The translations under genes and the position numbers were made by a program. Below, in pieces: positions 24,600 through 32,117 of a stretch of 50,240 nucleotides of DNA (its first letter is position 1; every line of letters begins with the position of its first letter). Below the pieces are notes generated by a model that searched no databases, was not told the DNA's origin, and saw nothing but the letters and a program-made list of their open reading frames with translations. Source of the stretch: Acidobacteriota bacterium (lineage in GTDB: Bacteria > Acidobacteriota > Blastocatellia > RBC074); NCBI GenBank assembly GCA_018269055.1, contig JAFDVI010000039.1, forward strand, positions 1-50,240, written 5' to 3'.

Positions 24600-26861
24600 T
24601 TAGCGTCGTTTTTTCTGGCTACGAGGTTTTGCGACATCAACAACCGAAAAATCCACCAGATGCCGATCCACGTTGACGCGATCCACGCGGACTCGAACGC
24701 GTTCGCCGAGCCGGAATTTCCGCCTGCCGCTGCGTCCCACCAACGAATGGCTGCGTTCGTCGAAGTTGTAGTAATCGTCAATCAGCGAAGCGACCGGAAC
24801 CAGGCCTTCGATAAAGAATTCGTCCAGTTCGACATAAAAGCCGAAATCGCGCACGTTCGAAATCATTCCGTCGAATTCTTCGCCCAACCGTTCAGCCATA
24901 AAAACCGCTTTGCGCCACTCGTCAATTTCGTTTTCGGCGGCATCGGCGGCGCGTTCGCGCTCGCTGGATTCTTCGGCCATCAATTCCAGTTCGCCGAAGG
25001 GAATTGGTTTGGGAATGTTGCGGGAGTTGGCTTTCGTGTTTACCTGGTCTGTACCAATCCCGGTGCTGAATCGGTCGCCTTCTTTCAGCAATGCCCGCAG
25101 CACGCGATGAACTATCAAATCAGGATAGCGCCGAATCGGCGAGGTGAAATGCGTGTAAATCGGTGCAGCCAATCCGAAGTGGCCCAGGTTTTGGGCAGAA
25201 TACCGCGCGCGCTGTAACGAGCGCAGCATTGCATACGCCATGACGCGCTCTTCCGGTTTGCCTTCGATCTGTTTGGATAAATGCTGATAGGTTTTCGAAC
25301 TGATTTCACTGACCGGAAATTTGTAGCCGTAACTTGCGGCCAATTGCGCAAATTCCATCGTGCGCTGAAATTCCGGCTCTTCGTGAATGCGATACATTGA
25401 AGGCACGCCGAGCTTGAAAAAATGGCTGGCGACGGTTTCATTCGCGAGCAGCATGAACTCTTCGATGATGCGATGTGCGATGTTGCGTTCGGCTTTCAGC
25501 ACGCCGGCAATGCGGCCTTCGTCGTCAAACTCGAACACGGATTCGGGCAGGTTGAAATCAATCGCGCCGCGCTCGGTTCGCATGCGGATCAGAATCCTTG
25601 CCAACTCTTCCATCGTTTTGAATAAATCCAGCAAGTCTGCGTACCGCATTGCCAGATGTGGGTCGGCGTGCGCCAGCAACTTGTTCACATCGGTGTACGT
25701 CATGCGCTCGTTGCTGCGAATCACACTTTCGCGCAATTCATACCGTACGACGCGTCCCTGGCGATCCACTTCCATCAAAGCGGACATTGTCAGGCGGTCA
25801 ACTTTCGGATTCAGCGAACAGATGCCGTTTGACAAAGCTTCGGGCAACATCGGAATCGCGCGTTCGGGAAAGTACACCGAAGTGCCGCGCAACCGTGCTT
25901 CCACGTCCAGCGGCGTCCCTTCGCGAACGTAATAGCTGACATCAGCAATATGAACGTCCAGATGAAAATTCCCATTGTCGAGTTTTTTCAAACTGATGGC
26001 ATCGTCAAAATCGCGCGCGGTTTCGCCGTCAATCGTTACGGTCGGAACGTCGCGCAAATCCAATCGCCCAGTGAGTTGCTCTTTGTTGACGACAGGGGAA
26101 ACCGCATCGGCTTCGGCCAAAACTTCGGGCGGAAAAATATGTGGCAGGTCGTGTTTGTAAATCACGACGTTGATGTCCATGCCGGGTTCGCTGCTGGAAG
26201 CGCCGAGTTTTTCGATGATTCGCCCTTTCGGGTTTTGCCGATGATGCACGCCGCTGCGTTTCATCGAACCGGCGGGATAGCCCGTGATTTCAACCAGCAC
26301 AACCCACCCGTCTTCCAATTCCGCCGCTTCGCCGCCGCTGATTTCAATATCGAACAAGAATTTTTCGTCCAGCGATTCTACCCACGATTCGCGAAACCCG
26401 TGATGCAATCGCCCAATGATGCGAAGCTGGCCGCGTTTCAAAATCATCTCGACTTTGGCTTCGCGGTCGTTTCCTTTTGCCGTTCGCGCCAGACTGACAA
26501 CCACACGGTCGCCGTCAAATGCTCCGTTCAAATCTTCCGGCGCGATGCGAATGCGGCCGCGCGCGCGTTCATAAGCTTCATCGGGAATGAAGTGGATCGT
26601 TTTGCGGCGACGCTGGCGAATCGTTCCCAGCAAGGCGCGATTGGAATCTGCCCAGCGAAATTCCTGCCCTTGGCGGCGCAATAACCCACAACCTTGGAGC
26701 TGATTGAGTAAAAGCAAAACGGATTTCTGCTCGGCGCGGCTGAATTCAAATTTATCGGCCAGATCGTTAACTGTGATGCCGGCTTCGCGACGAATGGCTG
26801 CGAGCAATTCATCGGGATCAATCACCGCAGCAGTTTGGTTAATTTGTTTCTTTCGGCTCAT
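24600..26861 (-). CDS. rnr: Ribonuclease R
   Basis: 753 residues from the ATG at 26861 (an in-frame GTG at 26879 adds six residues). The order of domains is that of RNase R: N-terminal winged helix (DPDELLAAIRREAGITVNDLADKF), two cold-shock domains (about 90-230), the RNB catalytic domain with DARDFDDAISL-type acidic motif seen here as GETARDFDDAISLKKL, and a C-terminal S1 domain (GMISNVRDFGFYVELDEFFIEGLV) with a short basic tail (AKPRSQKKRR). It degrades structured RNA from the 3' end in the cytoplasm. Length matches the family. Confidence 0.95.
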   Translation of the reverse strand: MSRKKQINQTAAVIDPDELLAAIRREAGITVNDLADKFEFSRAEQKSVLLLLNQLQGCGLLRRQGQEFRWADSNRALLGTIRQRRRKTIHFIPDEAYERARGRIRIAPEDLNGAFDGDRVVVSLARTAKGNDREAKVEMILKRGQLRIIGRLHHGFRESWVESLDEKFLFDIEISGGEAAELEDGWVVLVEITGYPAGSMKRSGVHHRQNPKGRIIEKLGASSSEPGMDINVVIYKHDLPHIFPPEVLAEADAVSPVVNKEQLTGRLDLRDVPTVTIDGETARDFDDAISLKKLDNGNFHLDVHIADVSYYVREGTPLDVEARLRGTSVYFPERAIPMLPEALSNGICSLNPKVDRLTMSALMEVDRQGRVVRYELRESVIRSNERMTYTDVNKLLAHADPHLAMRYADLLDLFKTMEELARILIRMRTERGAIDFNLPESVFEFDDEGRIAGVLKAERNIAHRIIEEFMLLANETVASHFFKLGVPSMYRIHEEPEFQRTMEFAQLAASYGYKFPVSEISSKTYQHLSKQIEGKPEERVMAYAMLRSLQRARYSAQNLGHFGLAAPIYTHFTSPIRRYPDLIVHRVLRALLKEGDRFSTGIGTDQVNTKANSRNIPKPIPFGELELMAEESSERERAADAAENEIDEWRKAVFMAERLGEEFDGMISNVRDFGFYVELDEFFIEGLVPVASLIDDYYNFDERSHSLVGRSGRRKFRLGERVRVRVDRVNVDRHLVDFSVVDVAKPRSQKKRR

Positions 26862-26974
26862 CGGCGAATACAGTATCACAGTGGCCGAAGCTTGCCATCG
26901 CTGGTTAAACCAAATATAAAACGATTGTCTTTACTCCGTCACAACTGCAAAATTATCAATCGGAATTTTTGATT

Positions 26975-29900
26975 ATGACGCAACGAATCAAACTCGTGAT
27001 TTGTCTTGTCGCCGCCGCATGTGTGCTGGCGCTGTCGTTAAACATTGGTGCAGCGAGCGGTCGCGAACAAGCTTTAGAAGAAACCCGTTCCCTACCGGTC
27101 GCGGTACTGACTCAAGGCAAGGTGGATTTTTACCGCGACATCGAGCCGATCTTCGCGGCAAGTTGCTATCAATGTCACAGCGCGAAAAAAGCTTCCGGGC
27201 AATTGCGGTTAGACGCCAAAACCGCCGCAATGAAAGGCGGCTTGTCGGGCGCAGCCATCGTTCCCGGCAACGGCAAAGATTCACGGCTGGTGCATCGTTT
27301 GCTGGGTTTGAACGACGAAGCGCGCATGCCGATGGGCGGCCAGTTGAAACCGGAACAGATCGAACTGATCAAACGCTGGATTGATGAGGGAGCAAGCTGG
27401 CCGGAGAGCGAATCCGCAATCCGCAATCCGCAATCCGCAATCCCGATGCATTGGGCGTTTGTGGCCCCGACCCGGGCGGCGTTGCCTGCTGTCAAAAACG
27501 CTGCTTGGGGGAAAACGCCGATTGATCGGTTCATTTTGGCGGAATTCGAAAAACACGGGTTGACGCCTTCGCCCGAAGCGTCAAAAGAAACCTTGATTCG
27601 TCGCTTGAGTTTGGATTTGACGGGCTTGCCTCCCAGCTTGAAAGAGATTGACGATTTTCTGGCGGACGCGTCGCCGCAGGCGTATGAAAAACTGGTGGAT
27701 CGGTTGTTGGCTTCACCGCATTACGGAGAACGCTGGGGGCGTTGGTGGTTGGATGCGGCGCGATACGCTGACACCAACGGATATGAAAAAGATTTGCCGC
27801 GTTCGATCTGGCCGTATCGCGATTGGGTGATCAAAGCCTTCAACCAGGATATGCCTTTTGACCAGTTCACGACTGAGCAACTGGCCGGAGACTTATTGGC
27901 GAATCCAACGTTGGATCAACGCGTGGCGACGGGCTTTTTGCGCAACTCGATGCTGAACCAGGAAGGTGGCGTTGACCCCGAACAGTTCCGCGTCGAAGGG
28001 CTAATTGATCGCGTGGATGCCATCGGCAAAGCGTTTCTGGGATTAACAATCAACTGTGCGCAGTGCCACAACCACAAATTCGATCCGATCGCGCAGCGGG
28101 AGTATTACCAGTTTTACGCTTTCCTCAACAGCGACGATGAACCCGAAATCGAAGTCCCCGACGCCAAAGTCACCTCCAAGCGGCGGGAGATTCAAACGAA
28201 AGTTGCGAAGATCGAAGACGATCTGATCGCCAAAACTCCCGATTTACCAAAACGATTGGCCGCGTGGGAACAGCAGGCAAAACAGTATCAAACGGAGTGG
28301 ACGCCGTTAAAAGGTGGAGAGATTTTTGCAGCATTCGGCGTCAAGTTCGACAATCTGGAAGATGGATCGTTTATTGCCAAAGGCGACAATTCGACCAGCA
28401 ACAATTACAAAATCACAGCGCATACCAAGCTCAAAAACATCACCGGCTTCAAACTGGAATTCATCGCGGATTCAAATTTGCCGCGAGGCGGTCCTGGCAG
28501 AGCGCCGGATGGGGGGTTTTATGTCTCGGAATTTTCGGTCGAAGCTGCGTCAAACGATAAGCCTGAATCGTCAAAACCAGTCACATTGACCAATGCGACC
28601 GCAGATTTCGAACGGTCGGATTACCCGGTCAAAAATGTGATTGATGGCAATTTCAAAACGCATTGGAGCAGCGACGCGGGAAATGGTCGCCGCAATCAAG
28701 ATCGCAAGATGGTTTTTGCAACAACCGAACCTGTGGGGTTTGACGGCGGCACAACTTTCAATTTCCAATTGGCGCAGAAATTTGATGAATCGGTTAAATT
28801 TGGCAACGTCATGCCGAATATTGGGCGTTTTCGGATTTCCGTCACGACAGCGGCCAATCCCAAAGCCGACCCGCTGCCAACCAGTGTGCGGCAGTTGCTG
28901 TCCGTGCCCCTCGACAAACGAACCAGGGAACAACAGCGGCAAATTTTCAGTTATTACCGCACGACCGTTGCTGAGTTCGATGAAACCAACAAACAGATTG
29001 ATGATTTGATGAAGGAATGGCCTTACGGCGCGACGACGCTGGCGCTCGCTCCGCGCACCATTCCGCGCGAAACGCACATCTTTCGCCGAGGCGATTGGAA
29101 GCGTCCTGGCGAAACCGTCACGCCCGGCACGCCTGCTGTTTTGCCTGCCTTTCCGGCGGATGCTCCGCGCAACCGGTTGGGATTGGCCGAATGGATCGTG
29201 GCGAAAAACAATCCGTTGACGGCTCGTGTCATCGTCAACCGCGTCTGGCAACAATACTTTGGCGTGGGATTGGTCAAAACCCCGGAAGATTTTGGCGCGC
29301 GTTGCGAACGTCCTTCGCACCCGGAAATGCTGGATTGGCTGGCGGTGGAGTTTATGGAAAGCGGTTGGAGCATCAAACACATTCAAAAACTGATCGTAAG
29401 TTCGGCAATGTACCGCGAATCTTCCAAACTGACGCCGAAGCTGACAGAAGCCGATCCAACAAATGTTTGGTTGGCGCGTGCACCACGACTCAGAGTCGAA
29501 TCGGAAACCGTGCGCGACATTGTTTTGGCCGCCAGTGGATTACTGAGCAGTAAAATCGGCGGTCCGTCAGTGTATCCGCCAATTCCTGACGGCGTGTTGA
29601 GTCTGGGGTACGGCGGAGCGATGCCTTGGCCGACGGCAACTGGCGAAGATCGCTACCGCCGCGCGATGTATACATTTTGGAAACGCTCGGTTCCGTATCC
29701 TTCGATGACTGTGTTTGATCAACCGAATGGGGATTTTTCCTGCACGCGACGCGTGCGGTCGAACACGCCGCTGCAAGCGCTGACCAGCTTGAACGACACA
29801 TTGTTTATGGAAGCCGCGCAGGGGTTGGCGTTGCGAACGTTTCGCGAAGGCGGGCCGCACGAATCAGACAAGGTTTCTTATGCGTTCCGGCTTTGCACCG

Positions 29901-30112
29901 GACGCAAACCGACGGAATTTGAAACCAAGCGCTTGCTGGCCTTGCTGGCCGATCAACAGAAACTGTTTGCAGGGAAAACGGCAGCGGCGGTGTATGTTTC
30001 TTCTCCCGATTTGAACAAATTGCCTGAAGACATAGACCTGACGGAACTCGCTCCTTGGACAATGGTCGCGCGCGTGTTGCTGAACCTGGACGAAACAATC
30101 ACGAAAGAATGA
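26975..30112 (+). CDS. PSD1-type protein: cytochrome c-like motif plus DUF1549 and DUF1553
   Basis: 1045 residues from the ATG at 26975, with a signal peptide (LVICLVAAACVLALSLNIGAAS). A planctomycete-type cytochrome c domain follows (C64-YQ-C67-H68, RLVHRLLGLNDEARMPMGG), then DUF1549 (SLDLTGLPPSLKEIDDFL, SPHYGERWGRWWLDAARYADTNGYE), a discoidin-like insert of about 200 residues (NGRRNQDR, VIDGNFKTHWSSDAG) and DUF1553 (NPLTARVIVNRVWQQYFGVGLVKTPEDFG, STPLQALTSLNDTLFMEAAQ). The discoidin-like insert suggests binding to a glycan. These large secreted proteins usually travel with a DUF1501 protein; none is visible here. An in-frame heptameric repeat (27411-27443) is translated within it. Confidence 0.88.
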   Translation: MTQRIKLVICLVAAACVLALSLNIGAASGREQALEETRSLPVAVLTQGKVDFYRDIEPIFAASCYQCHSAKKASGQLRLDAKTAAMKGGLSGAAIVPGNGKDSRLVHRLLGLNDEARMPMGGQLKPEQIELIKRWIDEGASWPESESAIRNPQSAIPMHWAFVAPTRAALPAVKNAAWGKTPIDRFILAEFEKHGLTPSPEASKETLIRRLSLDLTGLPPSLKEIDDFLADASPQAYEKLVDRLLASPHYGERWGRWWLDAARYADTNGYEKDLPRSIWPYRDWVIKAFNQDMPFDQFTTEQLAGDLLANPTLDQRVATGFLRNSMLNQEGGVDPEQFRVEGLIDRVDAIGKAFLGLTINCAQCHNHKFDPIAQREYYQFYAFLNSDDEPEIEVPDAKVTSKRREIQTKVAKIEDDLIAKTPDLPKRLAAWEQQAKQYQTEWTPLKGGEIFAAFGVKFDNLEDGSFIAKGDNSTSNNYKITAHTKLKNITGFKLEFIADSNLPRGGPGRAPDGGFYVSEFSVEAASNDKPESSKPVTLTNATADFERSDYPVKNVIDGNFKTHWSSDAGNGRRNQDRKMVFATTEPVGFDGGTTFNFQLAQKFDESVKFGNVMPNIGRFRISVTTAANPKADPLPTSVRQLLSVPLDKRTREQQRQIFSYYRTTVAEFDETNKQIDDLMKEWPYGATTLALAPRTIPRETHIFRRGDWKRPGETVTPGTPAVLPAFPADAPRNRLGLAEWIVAKNNPLTARVIVNRVWQQYFGVGLVKTPEDFGARCERPSHPEMLDWLAVEFMESGWSIKHIQKLIVSSAMYRESSKLTPKLTEADPTNVWLARAPRLRVESETVRDIVLAASGLLSSKIGGPSVYPPIPDGVLSLGYGGAMPWPTATGEDRYRRAMYTFWKRSVPYPSMTVFDQPNGDFSCTRRVRSNTPLQALTSLNDTLFMEAAQGLALRTFREGGPHESDKVSYAFRLCTGRKPTEFETKRLLALLADQQKLFAGKTAAAVYVSSPDLNKLPEDIDLTELAPWTMVARVLLNLDETITKE
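27411..27443. repeat. Heptameric tandem repeat, unit AATCCGC (array 2), inside a coding region
   Basis: Four perfect AATCCGC units (27411-27438) plus a partial AATCC. Three units make 21 bases, so the array is translated in frame as repeats of the heptapeptide SAIRNPQ, in the linker between the cytochrome domain and DUF1549. The same unit forms array 1 near 1459. Confidence 0.9.
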
Positions 30113-30603
30113 ATCTGCTGGTCGAACTGGCAAGCAAACTCTGGCGCCGAGTGCCGAAGCAGGTTCGGCGGTGGGGTGTGTTGCTGGCCGAATCGCGCTT
30201 TACGGTGACGGTTGGCGCTGTCGTCACGGATGCAACCGGGCGGGTGTTGCTGCTCGAACATCGCTTTCGTCCCGGAACAGGTTGGGGAATTCCCGGCGGC
30301 TTCATCAAACCCGGCGAACAACCCGAAACCGCCATTCGCCGCGAACTGCGCGAAGAAATCGGTTTGGAAGTCGAACAAATTGAAATTGCTTTTGTCCGCG
30401 CGTTGGAACGATACAAGCAAATCGAAATCCTGTTTCGCTGTCACCCGCAAGGTGATGTTCAATCGCTAAGCCGTGAAATCTGTTTCGCCGAATGGTTTGC
30501 GCTCGACGCATTGCCGCAAAGTCTGAGCCGCGATCAACGCATGTTGATCGAACGCGCTCTCAACCTGAAACCAGTTGCCGAACACCTACATCCTGATACC
30601 TGA
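30109..30603 (+). CDS. NUDIX hydrolase
   Basis: 164 residues; its ATG overlaps the stop of the PSD1 gene in an ATGA arrangement, so translation is coupled. The Nudix box is complete: GGFIKPGEQPETAIRRELREEIGLEV (from about residue 60), with the REXXEE metal-binding core. Flanking strands (VTVGAVVTDATGRVLLLEHRF) match the general family. Substrate specificity is not visible. The position after the PSD1 gene makes a shared role in cleaning up nucleotide-linked compounds conceivable but unsupported. Confidence 0.93.
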   Translation: MNLLVELASKLWRRVPKQVRRWGVLLAESRFTVTVGAVVTDATGRVLLLEHRFRPGTGWGIPGGFIKPGEQPETAIRRELREEIGLEVEQIEIAFVRALERYKQIEILFRCHPQGDVQSLSREICFAEWFALDALPQSLSRDQRMLIERALNLKPVAEHLHPDT

Positions 30604-30605
30604 CT

Positions 30606-30908
30606 ATGTTTATCCATTCTGTTTACTTTTGGCTGAAACCGGAATTGACCGAAGAACAGCGCGCCACGTTTTGGGCGGGCGTAAATTCACTCACCACGAT
30701 TCGAAGCGTACGACAGGGATTTGTCGGAACTCCCGCTGCGACCGACCGTCCGATCATTGACCGGTCTTATAGTTGCGCGCTGATCATCATCTGTGACGAC
30801 GAGACTGGCCACGAGGCATATCAAGTAGATCCCATTCACGATAAATTCCGGGATGAATGCGGCGAGTTCTGGTCGAAAGTGTTGATTTACGATGCGATCC
30901 CCGAATGA
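30606..30908 (+). CDS. Dabb (stress-responsive alpha/beta barrel) domain protein
   Basis: 100 residues, one Dabb domain: an opening strand MFIHSVYFWLKPELTEEQ, a loop with GFVGTPAATDRPIIDRSYSCALIIICDDE and YQVDPIHDKF..C near the end. This is the usual small dimeric ferredoxin-like barrel fold of about 100 residues; function is known only for a few plant members. It begins two bases after the NUDIX stop, so the three genes form one operon ending at the hairpin at 30911-30950. Confidence 0.88.
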   Translation: MFIHSVYFWLKPELTEEQRATFWAGVNSLTTIRSVRQGFVGTPAATDRPIIDRSYSCALIIICDDETGHEAYQVDPIHDKFRDECGEFWSKVLIYDAIPE

Positions 30909-30910
30909 TG

Positions 30911-30950
30911 AAAAAGCCTGTCTGCCGGTTCAAAATTGCAGACAGGCTTT
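30911..30950. terminator. Bidirectional terminator between convergent genes
   Basis: AAAGCCTGTCTGC (30913-30925) and GCAGACAGGCTTT (30938-30950) form a perfect 13-base stem with a 12-base loop. The plus strand has only a short T-run, but the minus strand reads into TTTTT, so it serves the convergent minus-strand gene well and probably both. Confidence 0.88.
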
Positions 30951-30972
30951 CAGCAACGTTGTAATTTGCCCG

Positions 30973-31488
30973 TCAACATTGCGCGGAGTATTTGGACGGT
31001 TTTTCGATCGTGATCTCGGCTTCCTTTGTCAGGAAATAGCCTTCGGGCGTCGTCACCAGAATCGTATACCGAAAAGTCAGCATCTTTTGGAGCTTCTGTA
31101 GAAGGGGCGTTCCTGAAAAAGCCTTGGCGCGTTGAGGAACTTCAAAACTGTTTCCTGCAAACGGGCTAAGCACCGGATCAAATCGAATTTCCAATCTGCC
31201 TCCTTCGCAGGTCCAGGACACTTGCTCGAATGGTTTTAACTTCTTCCAGCCTTCCTGAGTGACAACCAATTCCACGGGAATTCCCCTCCGCAATCGAACT
31301 TGAATGGTGATTCGTTGTGTTGGCGGGCTGGGCCGGGGATTGACGAAAATTTGTTGTAGCTTTTCAAACGGCAATAAATAGAGGCGTTGTCGAATTTCTT
31401 CGGCAGACATTTCTTGTAATCTTTTTTGGAATTCATCGAGCGGTGGATTGGCAGGGGGATTACTGACGATTGGCGAAGTATTGCGCAT
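30973..31488 (-). CDS. Unknown protein B, downstream of sigma factor/kinase pair
   Basis: 171 residues. AAAGGAG precedes the ATG at 31488. It opens with a Pro-rich segment and a helical stretch (LDEFQKRLQEMSAEEIRQRLYLLPFEKLQQIF), then a beta domain: QVRLRRGIPVELVVTQEGWKKLKPFEQVSWTCEGGRLEIRFDPVLSPF, ending LTFRYTILVTTPEGYFLTKEAEITIEKP. The beta domain resembles protein A in the adjacent gene (W/F core, RLxIxF, SPF, FxYxIxV..., then a strand ending xIxIxK), so both may share an immunoglobulin-like or cupredoxin-like sandwich. No signal peptide. I recognise no family. Confidence 0.75.
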   Translation of the reverse strand: MRNTSPIVSNPPANPPLDEFQKRLQEMSAEEIRQRLYLLPFEKLQQIFVNPRPSPPTQRITIQVRLRRGIPVELVVTQEGWKKLKPFEQVSWTCEGGRLEIRFDPVLSPFAGNSFEVPQRAKAFSGTPLLQKLQKMLTFRYTILVTTPEGYFLTKEAEITIEKPSKYSAQC

Positions 31489-31596
31489 CGAAATTCTCCT
31501 TTGGTGACTACCTTTTTAAGCTCACTTAAGCCAGCAAACAGTGAATGGTTACTGCATATAGAGTCGGGGAAAGAGAGGGAGAGGGGGAAATCGTGG

Positions 31597-32067
31597 TTAA
31601 TCCACCAAGTCCCTTACTCTGACCGTACCGCGTTTGATCCGGACATGAGGGTCCAGCTTGACTGTCTGGTCTACCAAATCGCCTGTTTCGTTCTTTTCCG
31701 TTCCCTTGGCAATGACCTCAATGTCATATTTGAACAACTTGAATGAGCGCTCCCCTGTAGCGCCGCTCCTCACAGCCGCAGTCGCGACTTCAGCTCCGTC
31801 AGGACCGATCGGTACGTCATAAACTCCAGTCGTGTCTTCAAAGAATGGAGACGCGCTGTTGAAGGTGATGACCAATCTTTTGGCATTCGGACGATCGGGA
31901 TTTTCCGGATGTTCCTCGAATTTCCAGATCAGATTCATCTCGTCAAAGGTGTCCTCGGCCAATTCAACCTGTTCAGCCAGGGTGATGGGATTGGACGGCG
32001 TCACGCTCAAGGCATACAGGCCATCCGGGTCCTTCTGTAAAACAATTTTGACTGTTGTTTCAAACAT
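31597..32067 (-). CDS. Unknown protein A, downstream of sigma factor/kinase pair
   Basis: 156 residues from the ATG at 32067, chosen because AGGAG lies upstream within the range of a ribosome binding site; the frame from 32112 lacks one. No signal peptide. A beta-rich domain: TVKIVLQKDPDGLYALSVTPSNP, MNLIWKFEEHPENPDRPNAKRLVITFNSASPFFEDTTGVYDVP, FKLFKYDIEVIAKG and the final LDPHVRIKRG. The alignment with protein B suggests a shared fold. It begins 51 bases after the kinase stop on the same strand, so it likely belongs to the operon sigma factor, kinase, protein A, protein B. Confidence 0.75.
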   Translation of the reverse strand: MFETTVKIVLQKDPDGLYALSVTPSNPITLAEQVELAEDTFDEMNLIWKFEEHPENPDRPNAKRLVITFNSASPFFEDTTGVYDVPIGPDGAEVATAAVRSGATGERSFKLFKYDIEVIAKGTEKNETGDLVDQTVKLDPHVRIKRGTVRVRDLVD

Positions 32068-32117
32068 GCTCTTATTCTCCTCGTTGAAATGTCCCACTGC
32101 CTCTGAAAACAAAAGGT

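Noticed and set aside
27411..27443. SAIRNPQ repeats as a functional protein motif
   Set aside because: The DNA period of seven bases, shared with a non-coding site at 1459, shows that the repeat is a DNA feature that happens to be translated.
28571..29386. 271-codon open frame on the minus strand within the PSD1 gene
   Set aside because: Shadow of a strongly supported coding frame; Arg/His-rich composition.
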